Shown here: piece by piece, positions 1 to 5,987 of the stretch
Position numbering within the stretch: the first letter of the stretch is position 1
Layout: each line of letters opens with the position of its first letter
Notes under the pieces: generated by a model
What the model was told of the DNA's origin: nothing
What the model saw: the letters and a program-made list of their open reading frames with translations, nothing else
Databases searched by the model: none
Source of the DNA: JBHIEE01 sp046760445
GTDB taxonomy: Bacteria > Acidobacteriota > Aminicenantia > JdFR-78
Length of the DNA: 12,090 bases
Direction: 5' to 3'
NCBI GenBank assembly: GCA_046760445.1
Contig: JBHIEE010000088.1
Coordinates: 1-12,090 of the forward strand
Made by a program: the position numbers and the translations under genes

Positions 1-2
1 CA

Positions 3-185
3 TGTCCTTTCTTTCAAAATAATTCATGCATAATTGAAGAAGCCAGACCTGAAATGTGCAGAACTTATCCTTCCTTGCTTGAAGATGACTTCAGATTTAG
101 ATTACTTAATGTTATTAAAAACTACGAAATATGTCCTATTGTCTTCAATGTCTATGAAGAGTTGGAGCAGATATTATGGTATTAG
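3..185 (+). CDS. YkgJ-family cysteine-cluster protein, C-terminal part only
   Basis: An open frame runs in from the left edge and ends at TAG 183-185, giving 60 codons. The reading starts CPFF, then a Cys about nine residues later, then EEARPEMCRTYP. That C-P-F ... C ... RP-x-x-C-R-x-YP arrangement is the second half of the YkgJ/UPF0153 putative zinc- or iron-chelating domain, a small cytoplasmic protein of unknown biochemical role with a conserved cysteine cluster. The CxxCxxxCC half would lie upstream, outside the window. The rest of the tail is acidic and hydrophobic and ends in LEQILWY. No obvious terminator follows. The gene is in the same direction as the HTH-GNAT gene but is separated by 163 bp containing a promoter, so I treat it as a separate transcription unit. 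The family call rests on a recognisable but short motif. Confidence 0.7.
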   Translation, partial: CPFFQNNSCIIEEARPEMCRTYPSLLEDDFRFRLLNVIKNYEICPIVFNVYEELEQILWY

Positions 186-290
186 ATTTGAATGTAAACT
201 CTAAACTGAGATAGACAAAGGTGGGAAATACACATTAATATTGTGGATGCTGAATTAGCAGTCCATAAAATAAAAACGGGAAAAAATTTA
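186..290. other. Intergenic stretch without a recognised gene
   Basis: This is AT-rich sequence between the YkgJ-like tail and the promoter of the HTH-GNAT gene. I see no convincing coding frame, tRNA or strong hairpin in it. It could hold further regulator-binding sites, but I see no second copy of the ACCAATATTGGT palindrome found just downstream. Confidence 0.5.
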
Positions 291-319
291 TTGACAAATC
301 CTTTCTTTTTATTTAAATT
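291..319 (+). promoter_or_regulatory. Sigma70-type promoter of the HTH-GNAT gene
   Basis: A perfect -35 hexamer TTGACA (291-296) is followed by a 17-bp spacer and TAAATT (314-319, four of six matches to TATAAT). Transcription would begin near 326, inside the palindrome at 321-344, leaving a very short leader. It is the best promoter match I found in the window. It may also serve the bzd genes, because only 18 bp separate the hairpin after the HTH-GNAT gene from bzdN. Confidence 0.6.
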
Positions 320-320
320 T

Positions 321-344
321 ATGGTAACCAATATTGGTAGCCAT
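321..344. promoter_or_regulatory. 24-bp near-palindromic operator candidate at the transcription start
   Basis: The half-sites read ATGGTAACCA and, on the opposite strand, ATGGCTACCA, around a perfect 12-bp core ACCAATATTGGT. Twenty of the 24 positions are symmetric. The site sits directly downstream of the -10 element and covers the predicted start of transcription, where a bound dimer would block RNA polymerase. The adjacent gene encodes a winged-helix protein, so autorepression is the simplest reading. This is inference from position and symmetry. Confidence 0.55.
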
Positions 345-348
345 AAAT

Positions 349-999
349 ATGAGAAGTAACGAGATAGAAACTCAGATAATGGAAGTTCTGAAGAAGTCGA
401 GAACAGGAATGCAGATTGAGGAGATTGCGGATAAGTTAGATTTGACCAGACATACTGTGGCTAAATATCTTGAAGTTCTCAAAGCCAAAAGGCAAATCCA
501 TTTTCATAAAGTTGGTCGAACAAAACTTTGGAAGGAAATTTCAGCTAATGTAATAGTGAAATTACTAACTATGGATGATATTCCAGATATTTTAGCTATT
601 GAAGAGCGAATAGAGAAATATTCAGGCATAGATGAGAGAGAGAGAATGGAATATTTGAAGCAGACTATTCAATATCATATAGAAAAAGGTGAGCCAATAA
701 TGAATTTAGGAGCTGAGATTGATGGTAGACTCGTTGGATTCATTATTGGGGAGATAAGATTATGGGAGTTTGGTAGAGGAGAGAGAACTGGTTGGATAAA
801 AGTTTTAGGTGTTGATCCAGAGTATCAAGGGAGAGGAATTGGTAAGAAAATGGGTGAAAAACTTATGGAATATTTCAAAAGAGAAGGTATCCAAAAAGTA
901 AGGACTTTAGTTGATTGGTATGAAGGAGATCTTATTTCATATTTTAAATCTTTGGGGTTTGATATTTTGAATATGATACCTTTGGAGAAAGAGTTATAA
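349..999 (+). CDS. Winged-helix DNA-binding domain fused to GNAT N-acetyltransferase
   Basis: The protein has 216 residues from ATG 349; a TTG at 334 would add five residues but lies inside the operator palindrome. Both starts have poor ribosome binding sites, the better being GGTAG at 336-340. Residues about 5-65 form a winged helix (IEEIADKLDLTRHTVAKYLEVLKAKRQI plus a basic wing, HKVGRTKLWK). Residues about 70-216 form a GNAT domain with motif A GVDPEYQGRGIGKK, the acetyl-CoA pyrophosphate loop Q-x-x-G-x-G, and a late SYFKSLGF segment. It probably acts in the cytoplasm as a transcription factor whose GNAT part either senses an acyl-CoA or acetylates a small ligand. Its position directly upstream of a benzoyl-CoA reductase cluster suggests control of that cluster. 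The domain calls are solid; the target and ligand are inferred. A plain acetyltransferase with an unrelated target remains possible. Confidence 0.8.
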   Translation: MRSNEIETQIMEVLKKSRTGMQIEEIADKLDLTRHTVAKYLEVLKAKRQIHFHKVGRTKLWKEISANVIVKLLTMDDIPDILAIEERIEKYSGIDERERMEYLKQTIQYHIEKGEPIMNLGAEIDGRLVGFIIGEIRLWEFGRGERTGWIKVLGVDPEYQGRGIGKKMGEKLMEYFKREGIQKVRTLVDWYEGDLISYFKSLGFDILNMIPLEKEL

Positions 1000-1005
1000 A
1001 AATGA

Positions 1006-1050
1006 GGATTCAAGGAATCAAGAGTATTTGCCATTTGAATCCTTGAACCC
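1006..1050 (+). terminator. Terminator-like hairpin with T run between HTH-GNAT gene and bzdN
   Basis: The arms are 1006-1021 (GGATTCAAGGAATCAA) and 1035-1050 (TTGAATCCTTGAACCC). They pair at 14 of 16 positions around a 13-nt loop and are followed at once by TTTTT (1051-1055), the classical layout of an intrinsic terminator. The stem belongs to the same GGATTCAAGG repeat family as the element before bzdQ. Since bzdN starts only 18 bp past the T run, the structure may be a leaky terminator or attenuator, not a full stop. Confidence 0.6.
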
Positions 1051-1073
1051 TTTTTATTAAGAAAGGAGTTGGA

Positions 1074-2195
1074 ATGATAAAAAGATTTAAAGAATGGTAT
1101 GATAATCGGCATCAATATGCCAAAAAATGGAAAGATGAAACTGGGAGGAAAGTCATAGGTTATTTTTGCACCTATGTGCCTGAGGAGATTTTGTATGCGG
1201 CAGAGATATTACCAGTTCGAATTTTGGGCAGTCATGAACCTCAAGATGTGACTGAGCCTTATATTTTTGGAATGTTTTGTCCCTTTTGTCGAGATTGTTT
1301 AGCTCAAGGGTTAAAAGGAAGATATGATTATTTAGATGGAATTATTATTGCTCAGTCTTGCCTACACATTCGCCAAGCATTTACGAGCTGGCAAAAACAT
1401 ATACCTATTGATTATAGTTATTATTTACCGGTGCCTAATAATGTTCAAAGCAAGAGAGCCTATCCTTATTTAACGGGAGAGCTTGATACATTTAAGAAAT
1501 CAATTGAACATTGGACAGGAAAAAGTATTACTGACGAAGATTTAAATCGAGGGATAGAGATAATGAATACCAATCGGACTTTATTAAAACAACTTTATGA
1601 GCTAAGAAAAAGTAATAGTCCTCTTATAACAGGATTAGAGGCTATGTACATTGTTGTTTCAGGCCAGATGGTAGATAAGCGAGAGCATAGTCAGGCATTA
1701 AAAGAAATTCTCGAGAGAACGTCCCAAAGGAAATTGAACTCGGATAAAGTAAGATTGATGATTTTAGGCAGTGAAGATGACGATACTGAATTTATTGAAA
1801 TGGTTGAATCATTGGATGCTAATTTTGTTATTGATGACCACTGTACAGGGACTAGGTATTTCTGGAATGAAGTGGTTATGAATAGAAATCCTCTGGAAGC
1901 TATTGCTGCGCGCTATATTGATAGAGTACCTTGCCCAAGCAAAGATTGGCCTGAAAGAAAAAGGATCTCTCATATTTTGAATTTAGCTAAAGAATGGAAC
2001 GCTCAAGGAGCTATAATAATTCAGCAAAAATTCTGCGATCCTCATGAACTTGACATTCCAGCTATTAATAAAGTTCTTAATCAAAATAACATTCCTACTC
2101 TTTTCTTAGAATTTGATGTAACAGTTCCTGTTGGACAATTTAAAACTCGAGTGGAGGCATTCTTGGAGATGCTTTCAGAAGAGGACCTTTTTTAG
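1074..2195 (+). CDS. bzdN: Benzoyl-CoA reductase catalytic subunit, BzdN/BcrC-like
   Basis: This 373-residue member of the 2-hydroxyacyl-CoA dehydratase D-component family is one of the two [4Fe-4S]-carrying subunits that would bind the aryl-CoA and reduce the ring. Visible marks are the N-terminal AxxLPVRILG segment, the cysteine group CPFCRDC (C69, C72, C75), QSC (C96), and the C-terminal signature QKFCDPHELDIPAI (C321) followed by LFLEFDVTVPVGQFKTRVEAFLEML. These are candidate cluster ligands. The start at ATG 1074 is set by GAAAGGAG at 1061-1068. The next gene begins 11 bp after the stop, with its ribosome binding site overlapping this stop codon, so the two are surely co-translated. The family is secure. 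The BzdN rank rests on gene order, length and the C-terminal signature. A related 3-methylbenzoyl-CoA or other aryl-CoA reductase cannot be excluded. Confidence 0.85.
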   Translation: MIKRFKEWYDNRHQYAKKWKDETGRKVIGYFCTYVPEEILYAAEILPVRILGSHEPQDVTEPYIFGMFCPFCRDCLAQGLKGRYDYLDGIIIAQSCLHIRQAFTSWQKHIPIDYSYYLPVPNNVQSKRAYPYLTGELDTFKKSIEHWTGKSITDEDLNRGIEIMNTNRTLLKQLYELRKSNSPLITGLEAMYIVVSGQMVDKREHSQALKEILERTSQRKLNSDKVRLMILGSEDDDTEFIEMVESLDANFVIDDHCTGTRYFWNEVVMNRNPLEAIAARYIDRVPCPSKDWPERKRISHILNLAKEWNAQGAIIIQQKFCDPHELDIPAINKVLNQNNIPTLFLEFDVTVPVGQFKTRVEAFLEMLSEEDLF

Positions 2196-2206
2196 GAGGT
2201 AAGATA

Positions 2207-3526
2207 ATGAGTAAATATCCCACTGAGCCTTTAAAATGTTGGCAAAAAGCTAAGGAAATTAGGCAAAATTATTATAAAAATTTCGCCACAGCCCATGAGA
2301 AAGGAGGACTCCGTTGGGCAGGTGGAGCATGGTCATTTGATGCTATACCAGCTGGATTAGGTGATGATATTTATCCTCTAACAGGAGAACCCTATGCCGC
2401 CTCTGTTGCTTGGAATGAAGATTTTGCCTTGCAGTGTCAAGAGGCTGTAGAAAAAGCAGGTTATGCACGAGATCTTTGTTCTTATATGAGAAATTACTGG
2501 GGTTCTATAATAATCAATAAATATGTATTTGGAGGAGAATTCCCTAAGCCAGATTTTATCTGGCAGGACCATATTTGTTGTTCGCATGCTAAGTGGTATC
2601 AGGTAGTTCGAGATTTAGAGGGAAAGGATATTCCTTATTTTTGTCTTGATGTGAGTGTCGGACCCTATGGCGAATTAACAGAGAATAGACTAAATTATGT
2701 AGTAAGTCAAATGCATGATGGGATAGAATGGTTAGAAAAAATTACGGGTAGGAAATACGATGATCAAAAATTAATTGAGGCAGTTTATAATCATTGCCGA
2801 TCTACTGCATTATGGGCTGAAATATGCACTTTGAACAAAACCATTCCTGCTCCATTGGATGAAAAGACAATGTATTCCCTTTATGTGCTTGGTACTTTGC
2901 AAAAAAGCAGCAAAGTGGTAGCTGATTTCTATGAGGAGTTAAGAGACGAAGTGAAAGATCGGGTTGATAGAGGAATTGCTGCTATAGGTAATGAACAATG
3001 CCGGGTAATGACTGACACTCAACCTCCCTGGGCTTTTCTAAGGGTTTTTCGATACTTAGAAAGATATGGTTGCGTTTCCATTGGTTCCTTATATACTTTT
3101 GGGCTTATTGGTATGTGGGAGGTGAAAGAAGATGGAACTTGGGGTCCTAGGAAGACTCCCCAAGAGGAAGGCATTGAGATAAAAGACAGAGATCAGGCAC
3201 TGCGCATATTAGCTAATTGGGAATTGAAAAAACCACAATGGCAGCATTTCTATTCCCCACATCTTAAAAGTGAGATGATGATTCGAATTGCCAAAGAATG
3301 GAAATTAAATGGAGTATTACTTCATTATAATCGAGGATGCGAAGGTTTAAGTTTGGGTATAGCAGAAAATAGATTAGCATTGATTAAAGCAGGATTTCCT
3401 GTTATGAGTTTTGAAGGAAATATGGGAGATGAAAGAGAATTTGATGAGATTCAAACAATAAGCCGAATAGATGCTCTTATGGAAAGCCTAGGGTTTGAAA
3501 AAATCGAAGAACTAAAAGGAGGTTAG
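2207..3526 (+). CDS. bzdO: Benzoyl-CoA reductase catalytic subunit, BzdO/BcrB-like
   Basis: This 439-residue second 2-hydroxyacyl-CoA-dehydratase-like subunit is the partner of BzdN. Candidate cluster cysteines are C91 in ARDLCSYMRNYWG, the pair C124-C125 in DHICCSHAKW, and C378 in YNRGCEGLSLGIAENRLALI, followed by the family ending PVMSFEGNMGDEREFD. It also has the N-terminal RWAGGAWSFDAIPAGLG segment, which in this family precedes the YP/EP motif (here DDIYPLTGEPY). The ribosome binding site AGGAGG (2194-2199) overlaps the bzdN stop. The next gene starts four nucleotides after this stop, again with an SD (AAGGAGG, 3516-3522) inside the end of the frame, so N, O and P form a tightly coupled block. 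Its size, larger than BzdN, matches the BcrB/BzdO branch. Substrate specificity is inferred from the cluster as a whole. Confidence 0.85.
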   Translation: MSKYPTEPLKCWQKAKEIRQNYYKNFATAHEKGGLRWAGGAWSFDAIPAGLGDDIYPLTGEPYAASVAWNEDFALQCQEAVEKAGYARDLCSYMRNYWGSIIINKYVFGGEFPKPDFIWQDHICCSHAKWYQVVRDLEGKDIPYFCLDVSVGPYGELTENRLNYVVSQMHDGIEWLEKITGRKYDDQKLIEAVYNHCRSTALWAEICTLNKTIPAPLDEKTMYSLYVLGTLQKSSKVVADFYEELRDEVKDRVDRGIAAIGNEQCRVMTDTQPPWAFLRVFRYLERYGCVSIGSLYTFGLIGMWEVKEDGTWGPRKTPQEEGIEIKDRDQALRILANWELKKPQWQHFYSPHLKSEMMIRIAKEWKLNGVLLHYNRGCEGLSLGIAENRLALIKAGFPVMSFEGNMGDEREFDEIQTISRIDALMESLGFEKIEELKGG

Positions 3527-3530
3527 AGAA

Positions 3531-4301
3531 ATGATAACAGCAGGAATTGATTGCGGTGCTAAGAACACTAAGGTAGTTATTTTGAAGGATAGCAAAATTT
3601 TATCCAAAAGTTCAGTATTGAGTGGATTTGACCAAAAATCAGCTGCTCAAGAGGCTTTGAGTCAAGCATTAAAAAAAGTAAACTTGTCCGAGAAAGATTT
3701 AAGGCATAGTACTGCTACTGGTACAGGGAAGAAAGAAGCAACATTTGCCCATAGCAATGTGACAGAGGTGAGCGCTGATGCTAAAGCGGCTGTTTTTCTT
3801 TTTCCAACAGCAAGAATCGTTATTGATGTGGGAGCGGAAGAAGGTCGGGCGATAAGAATTAATGAAAATGGGAAAGTGGTTGATTTCGCTATAAATGAGA
3901 AGTGTGCGGCTGGCGCGGGTACTTTCACAGAGACGATGGCTAGGGCCTTAGAGGTAAAACTAGAAGAGATGGGTCTTCTTTCTTTAAAATCGCAAAAGGC
4001 AGTCCCTATGAATGCTCAGTGCGCAGTTTTTGCTGAATCTGAGGTAGTTTCTCTGATTCATGCTAAATATTCAAAAGAGGATATTGCTCGAGCAATACAT
4101 GATGCTATTGCAGATAGAATTGCTTCTATGGTGCGGAGAATAGGAATAGAGAAAGAAGTGGTTTTAGTTGGTGGAGTAGCTAAAAATATAGGGTTCGTTG
4201 ATTCTTTAAAAAGGAATTTGAATGTCAACCTTTCCATTCCGGAAGACCCAGAGTTTGCTAGCGCTTTTGGGGCTGCTTTAGTGGCGGCTGAAAAAATTTG
4301 A
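3531..4301 (+). CDS. bzdP: Benzoyl-CoA reductase ATPase subunit, BzdP/BcrD-like
   Basis: This 256-residue ASKHA-fold ATPase/activator is one half of the electron-activating module that couples ATP hydrolysis to electron transfer from ferredoxin to BzdN/O. Visible are phosphate loop 1 (GIDCGAKNTKVVI, residues 5-17), a TGTGKKE segment (63-69), phosphate loop 2 in the variant form DVGAEEGRA (99-107) in place of the usual DIGGQD, and the C-terminal LVGGVAKN adenosine motif (212-219). Two cysteines, C125 in NEKCAAGAG and C164 in NAQCAVFAES, lie where activators of this family donate two ligands to one [4Fe-4S] cluster bridging the dimer. The variant loop and short length fit the BcrD/BzdP branch. 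A hairpin overlaps the stop codon, and the partner bzdQ is displaced 369 bp downstream by repeats. Confidence 0.85.
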   Translation: MITAGIDCGAKNTKVVILKDSKILSKSSVLSGFDQKSAAQEALSQALKKVNLSEKDLRHSTATGTGKKEATFAHSNVTEVSADAKAAVFLFPTARIVIDVGAEEGRAIRINENGKVVDFAINEKCAAGAGTFTETMARALEVKLEEMGLLSLKSQKAVPMNAQCAVFAESEVVSLIHAKYSKEDIARAIHDAIADRIASMVRRIGIEKEVVLVGGVAKNIGFVDSLKRNLNVNLSIPEDPEFASAFGAALVAAEKI

Positions 4302-4333
4302 TCTTAAAGGGCAATGCTCAGCGGCTTTAAGAT
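4301..4333 (+). other. Hairpin overlapping the bzdP stop codon
   Basis: A perfect 9-bp inverted repeat, ATCTTAAAG (4301-4309) and CTTTAAGAT (4325-4333), encloses a 15-nt loop that can add a short inner GC pair. It begins on the last base of the bzdP stop codon. The sequence after it is AT-rich but lacks a clean T run, so I read it as an mRNA 3'-end stabiliser, processing site or weak terminator. It is not a full terminator, because bzdQ must still be expressed. Confidence 0.45.
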
Positions 4334-4366
4334 AATTGTTATATTAAACGAAAACAAATTGAAAGG

Positions 4367-4562
4367 AAACTAAAAAGTAAAAGATAAAAATGAAAAACCA
4401 CAACGCAAAACTCAAAACTGACTTAAAAAAAAAGTAGTTAAGGATTCGAGGACGTAAAGTCCCGGTGGGACAACGTCCCTTTACGGGATTCAAGGGTTCA
4501 AGTGGTTATTTCTTCACTCGAGTCCTCGAATCCTTGGCTCCTTGAATCCTAGTTTTTAGTTT
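4367..4562. repeat. Composite nested inverted-repeat element in the bzdP-bzdQ gap
   Basis: The outermost arms are AAACTAAAAA (4367-4376) and its exact complement TTTTTAGTTT (4553-4562). Inside is a perfect 14-bp pair, AAGGATTCGAGGAC (4440-4453) with 4522-4535. A further hairpin pairs 4486-4504 with 4515-4533 (15 of 19 Watson-Crick). A 33-bp hairpin at 4453-4485 has arms CGTAAAG/CTTTACG enclosing GTCCC-GGT-GGGAC-AAC-GTCCC. GGATTCAAGG (4486-4495) can also pair with 4540-4549. Several of these pairings exclude each other. The element has no coding frame and resembles a miniature inverted-repeat or degenerate palindromic intergenic element. The GGATTCAAGG unit also builds the hairpin before bzdN. 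Confidence 0.6.
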
Positions 4563-4589
4563 TATTTGGTTTGGAGGTGAAGCCAATCT

Positions 4590-4599
4590 CGAGTACTCG
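4590..4599. repeat. Perfect palindrome CGAGTACTCG upstream of bzdQ
   Basis: A 10-bp perfect palindrome lies in CTCGAGTACTCGGGAG, 71 bp before the bzdQ start. It closely resembles the CCCGAGTGCTCGGG hairpin at 9469-9482, so it is more likely a repeat-family remnant than a specific operator. The remainder of 4563-4670 shows AT-rich sequence and the bzdQ ribosome binding site; I see no convincing promoter there. Confidence 0.4.
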
Positions 4600-4670
4600 G
4601 GAGAAAACCTCTACCAGTATTAGGTTTTTAGAGTTGAAAAGATTTTTAGTTGCTAGATTAGGAGGGAAGA

Positions 4671-5537
4671 ATGGAAAAGGAATATTGGCGATGGCCAGAG
4701 TCGGGATGGACTTCATCCGACATTAATTGGCGAAAAGCAAATATCATTACTGCTGGAATAGATGTTGGTTCTGTTAGCTCTCAAGCAGTGATTTTAACAG
4801 ATGGCGAGCTTTTTTGTTACAGTAATATGCGCACCGGCTCTAATAGCCCAGGAAGTGCTCAAAAAGCTATGAATCGGGCATTAGAAGACACAGGATTAAA
4901 TTTAGAAAATATTCAGTATATAGTAGGTACAGGCTATGGAAGAGTAAATGTTCCTTTTGCCCAAAGAACAATAACTGAGATCGCTTGTCATGCTAGAGGA
5001 GCCAATTTTATGTACGGTCCATCAGTCAGAACCATCTTAGATATGGGAGGGCAGGATTGTAAAGCCATTCATTGCGATGAGAGAGGAAAAGTGACTAATT
5101 TTTTAATGAATGACAAATGTGCTGCTGGGACAGGTCGAGGCATGGAGGTATTTGCTGACCTATTGGCAGTACCTATAGAGGAAATAGGTCCAATGTCTCT
5201 TAAGGTAGAAGAAGAACCTGAGCCAGTCAGTAGTACTTGTGTCATCTTTGCTAAATCAGAAGCTGTAGGGCTTTTACGAAAAGGATGGCCTAAAGAAAAA
5301 GTTTTAGCGGCTTACTGTTCAGCTATGGCTCATCGAGTAGTAGAATTATTAGAGAGAATTGGTATTGAGAAGGAATTCGCCGTTACTGGTGGGATCGCTA
5401 AAAATCTGGGGGTAGTTAAGAGAATTGAAAATGAAATAGATATAAAAGCTCTTACCCCAAGTTATGATACTCAGATTGCAGGAGCTTTAGGAGCCGCTCT
5501 TTTTGCCAAAGCCTTAGTTGAAAAGCAGAGAAAATAA
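4671..5537 (+). CDS. bzdQ: Benzoyl-CoA reductase ATPase subunit, BzdQ/BcrA-like
   Basis: This 288-residue ASKHA ATPase/activator is the heterodimer partner of BzdP. After a 25-residue N-terminal extension rich in Trp (EYWRWPESGWTSSDINWRK) come phosphate loop 1 GIDVGSVSSQAVI (29-41), GTGYGR (86-91), canonical phosphate loop 2 DMGGQDCKAI (124-133), and the adenosine motif VTGGIAKN (238-245). C150 in NDKCAAGTGRGME and C190 in STCVIFAKSE are the expected ligands for the dimer-bridging [4Fe-4S] cluster. At 288 residues it is much shorter than the long BcrA subunit of the Thauera type, which supports the Azoarcus (Bzd) subtype. AGGAGG (4660-4665) lies five nucleotides before ATG 4671. The upstream 369-bp gap is filled with hairpin repeats, and the ferredoxin gene follows after 69 bp. 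Confidence 0.85.
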   Translation: MEKEYWRWPESGWTSSDINWRKANIITAGIDVGSVSSQAVILTDGELFCYSNMRTGSNSPGSAQKAMNRALEDTGLNLENIQYIVGTGYGRVNVPFAQRTITEIACHARGANFMYGPSVRTILDMGGQDCKAIHCDERGKVTNFLMNDKCAAGTGRGMEVFADLLAVPIEEIGPMSLKVEEEPEPVSSTCVIFAKSEAVGLLRKGWPKEKVLAAYCSAMAHRVVELLERIGIEKEFAVTGGIAKNLGVVKRIENEIDIKALTPSYDTQIAGALGAALFAKALVEKQRK

Positions 5538-5606
5538 GAAAAGAAGAATTATAAGAAATCTCTGTTTTCAATTGCAGATGAAATTAGAGAGCTAAAGGAG
5601 GTTTAA

Positions 5607-5894
5607 GTGATTGCTCATTATGGATACAAAGACGGTTCTGGAGATTACTTTATCAGCATAGACACTGATAAATGTGATGGTTGCGGAGAATGTGTTTCAA
5701 GCTGTCCTTATAATGTTCTGGAAATAGGTGAGGATGAAAATGATCCATTTCGTGAAGAACCAGTAGCTAAGGTGAGGGAAGAACACCGGAAGAAGATCAA
5801 ATACACCTGTGCCCCATGCAAACCAACAACTGGAAGAAAAGAATTGCCTTGTATTCTAGCCTGTGAGCCTAATGCAATAGCTCACTCTTGGTAA
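5607..5894 (+). CDS. bzdM: 2x[4Fe-4S] ferredoxin, BzdM-like electron donor to benzoyl-CoA reductase
   Basis: The start is GTG at 5607, fixed by AAGGAGG (5595-5601) with five nucleotides of spacing; the frame encodes 95 residues. The first cluster motif is classical: C23-x2-C26-x2-C29-x3-C33-P. The second is stretched: C68-x2-C71-x10-C82-x3-C86, with the ending ACEPNAIAHSW. Between them lies a charged linker (residues about 40-65) rich in Glu, Lys and Arg. The protein would be a small cytoplasmic low-potential electron carrier delivering electrons to the BzdP/Q ATPase module. Its place between bzdQ and bzdV repeats the Azoarcus bzd arrangement. The ferredoxin fold is certain; the BzdM name rests on context and on the unusual C-terminal ending. 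Confidence 0.85.
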   Translation: MIAHYGYKDGSGDYFISIDTDKCDGCGECVSSCPYNVLEIGEDENDPFREEPVAKVREEHRKKIKYTCAPCKPTTGRKELPCILACEPNAIAHSW

Positions 5895-5895
5895 A

Positions 5896-5901
5896 AGAGG
5901 T
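5896..5901 (+). promoter_or_regulatory. Candidate displaced ribosome binding site for bzdV
   Basis: AAGAGG lies directly after the bzdM stop and 86 bp before the bzdV start, with a hairpin repeat in between. No SD-like sequence lies in the 25 bases just upstream of the bzdV ATG, which read CTTAATAACCCAGTCGCTC then AAA. If the hairpin at 5903-5979 forms in mRNA, this site would sit about nine nucleotides from the start codon across the stem base. This is inference. Confidence 0.35.
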
Positions 5902-5902
5902 A

Positions 5903-5979
5903 ATTAGGTGAATAGGTGATTAGGTTATTGGGAGGGTCAACCCAATAACCCAATAACCTAGTAACCTTAATAACCCAGT
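5903..5979. repeat. Long imperfect hairpin repeat (GGTTATTGGG family) before bzdV
   Basis: A perfect 12-bp core, TAGGTTATTGGG (5921-5932) with CCCAATAACCTA (5949-5960), extends to about 16 of 18 across 5915-5966. Weaker pairing continues to about 5903/5979. The arms are built of short tandem units such as CCCAATAA repeated next to itself. A related element lies at 9682-9738, before the nitroreductase gene. No open frame runs through it. It has the look of a dispersed intergenic palindromic repeat. Confidence 0.65.
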
Positions 5980-5987
5980 CGCTCAAA

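Noticed and set aside
1028..1060. Possible bzdN promoter with TTGCCA and a TTTTAT-like -10
   Set aside because: The -10 is weak, it overlaps the hairpin stem and T run, and transcription would begin at the ribosome binding site.
3662..3928. Minus-strand open frame opposite bzdP, and similar antisense frames at 825-1115, 6354-6635, 7678-7938 and 8353-8631
   Set aside because: Each lies opposite a well-supported gene, shows no family motif and has unnatural composition; they are by-products of the real genes.
4367..4562. CRISPR array or tRNA-like structure in the bzdP-bzdQ gap
   Set aside because: There are no regularly spaced identical repeats with unique spacers, and no cloverleaf with a T-loop; the pattern is nested inverted repeats.
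1074..5537. A (R)-2-hydroxyacyl-CoA dehydratase system in place of benzoyl-CoA reductase
   Set aside because: Those systems use a single activator acting as a homodimer and usually lie near a CoA-transferase; here two different activators, a dedicated ferredoxin and a BzdV-like reductase accompany the catalytic pair.
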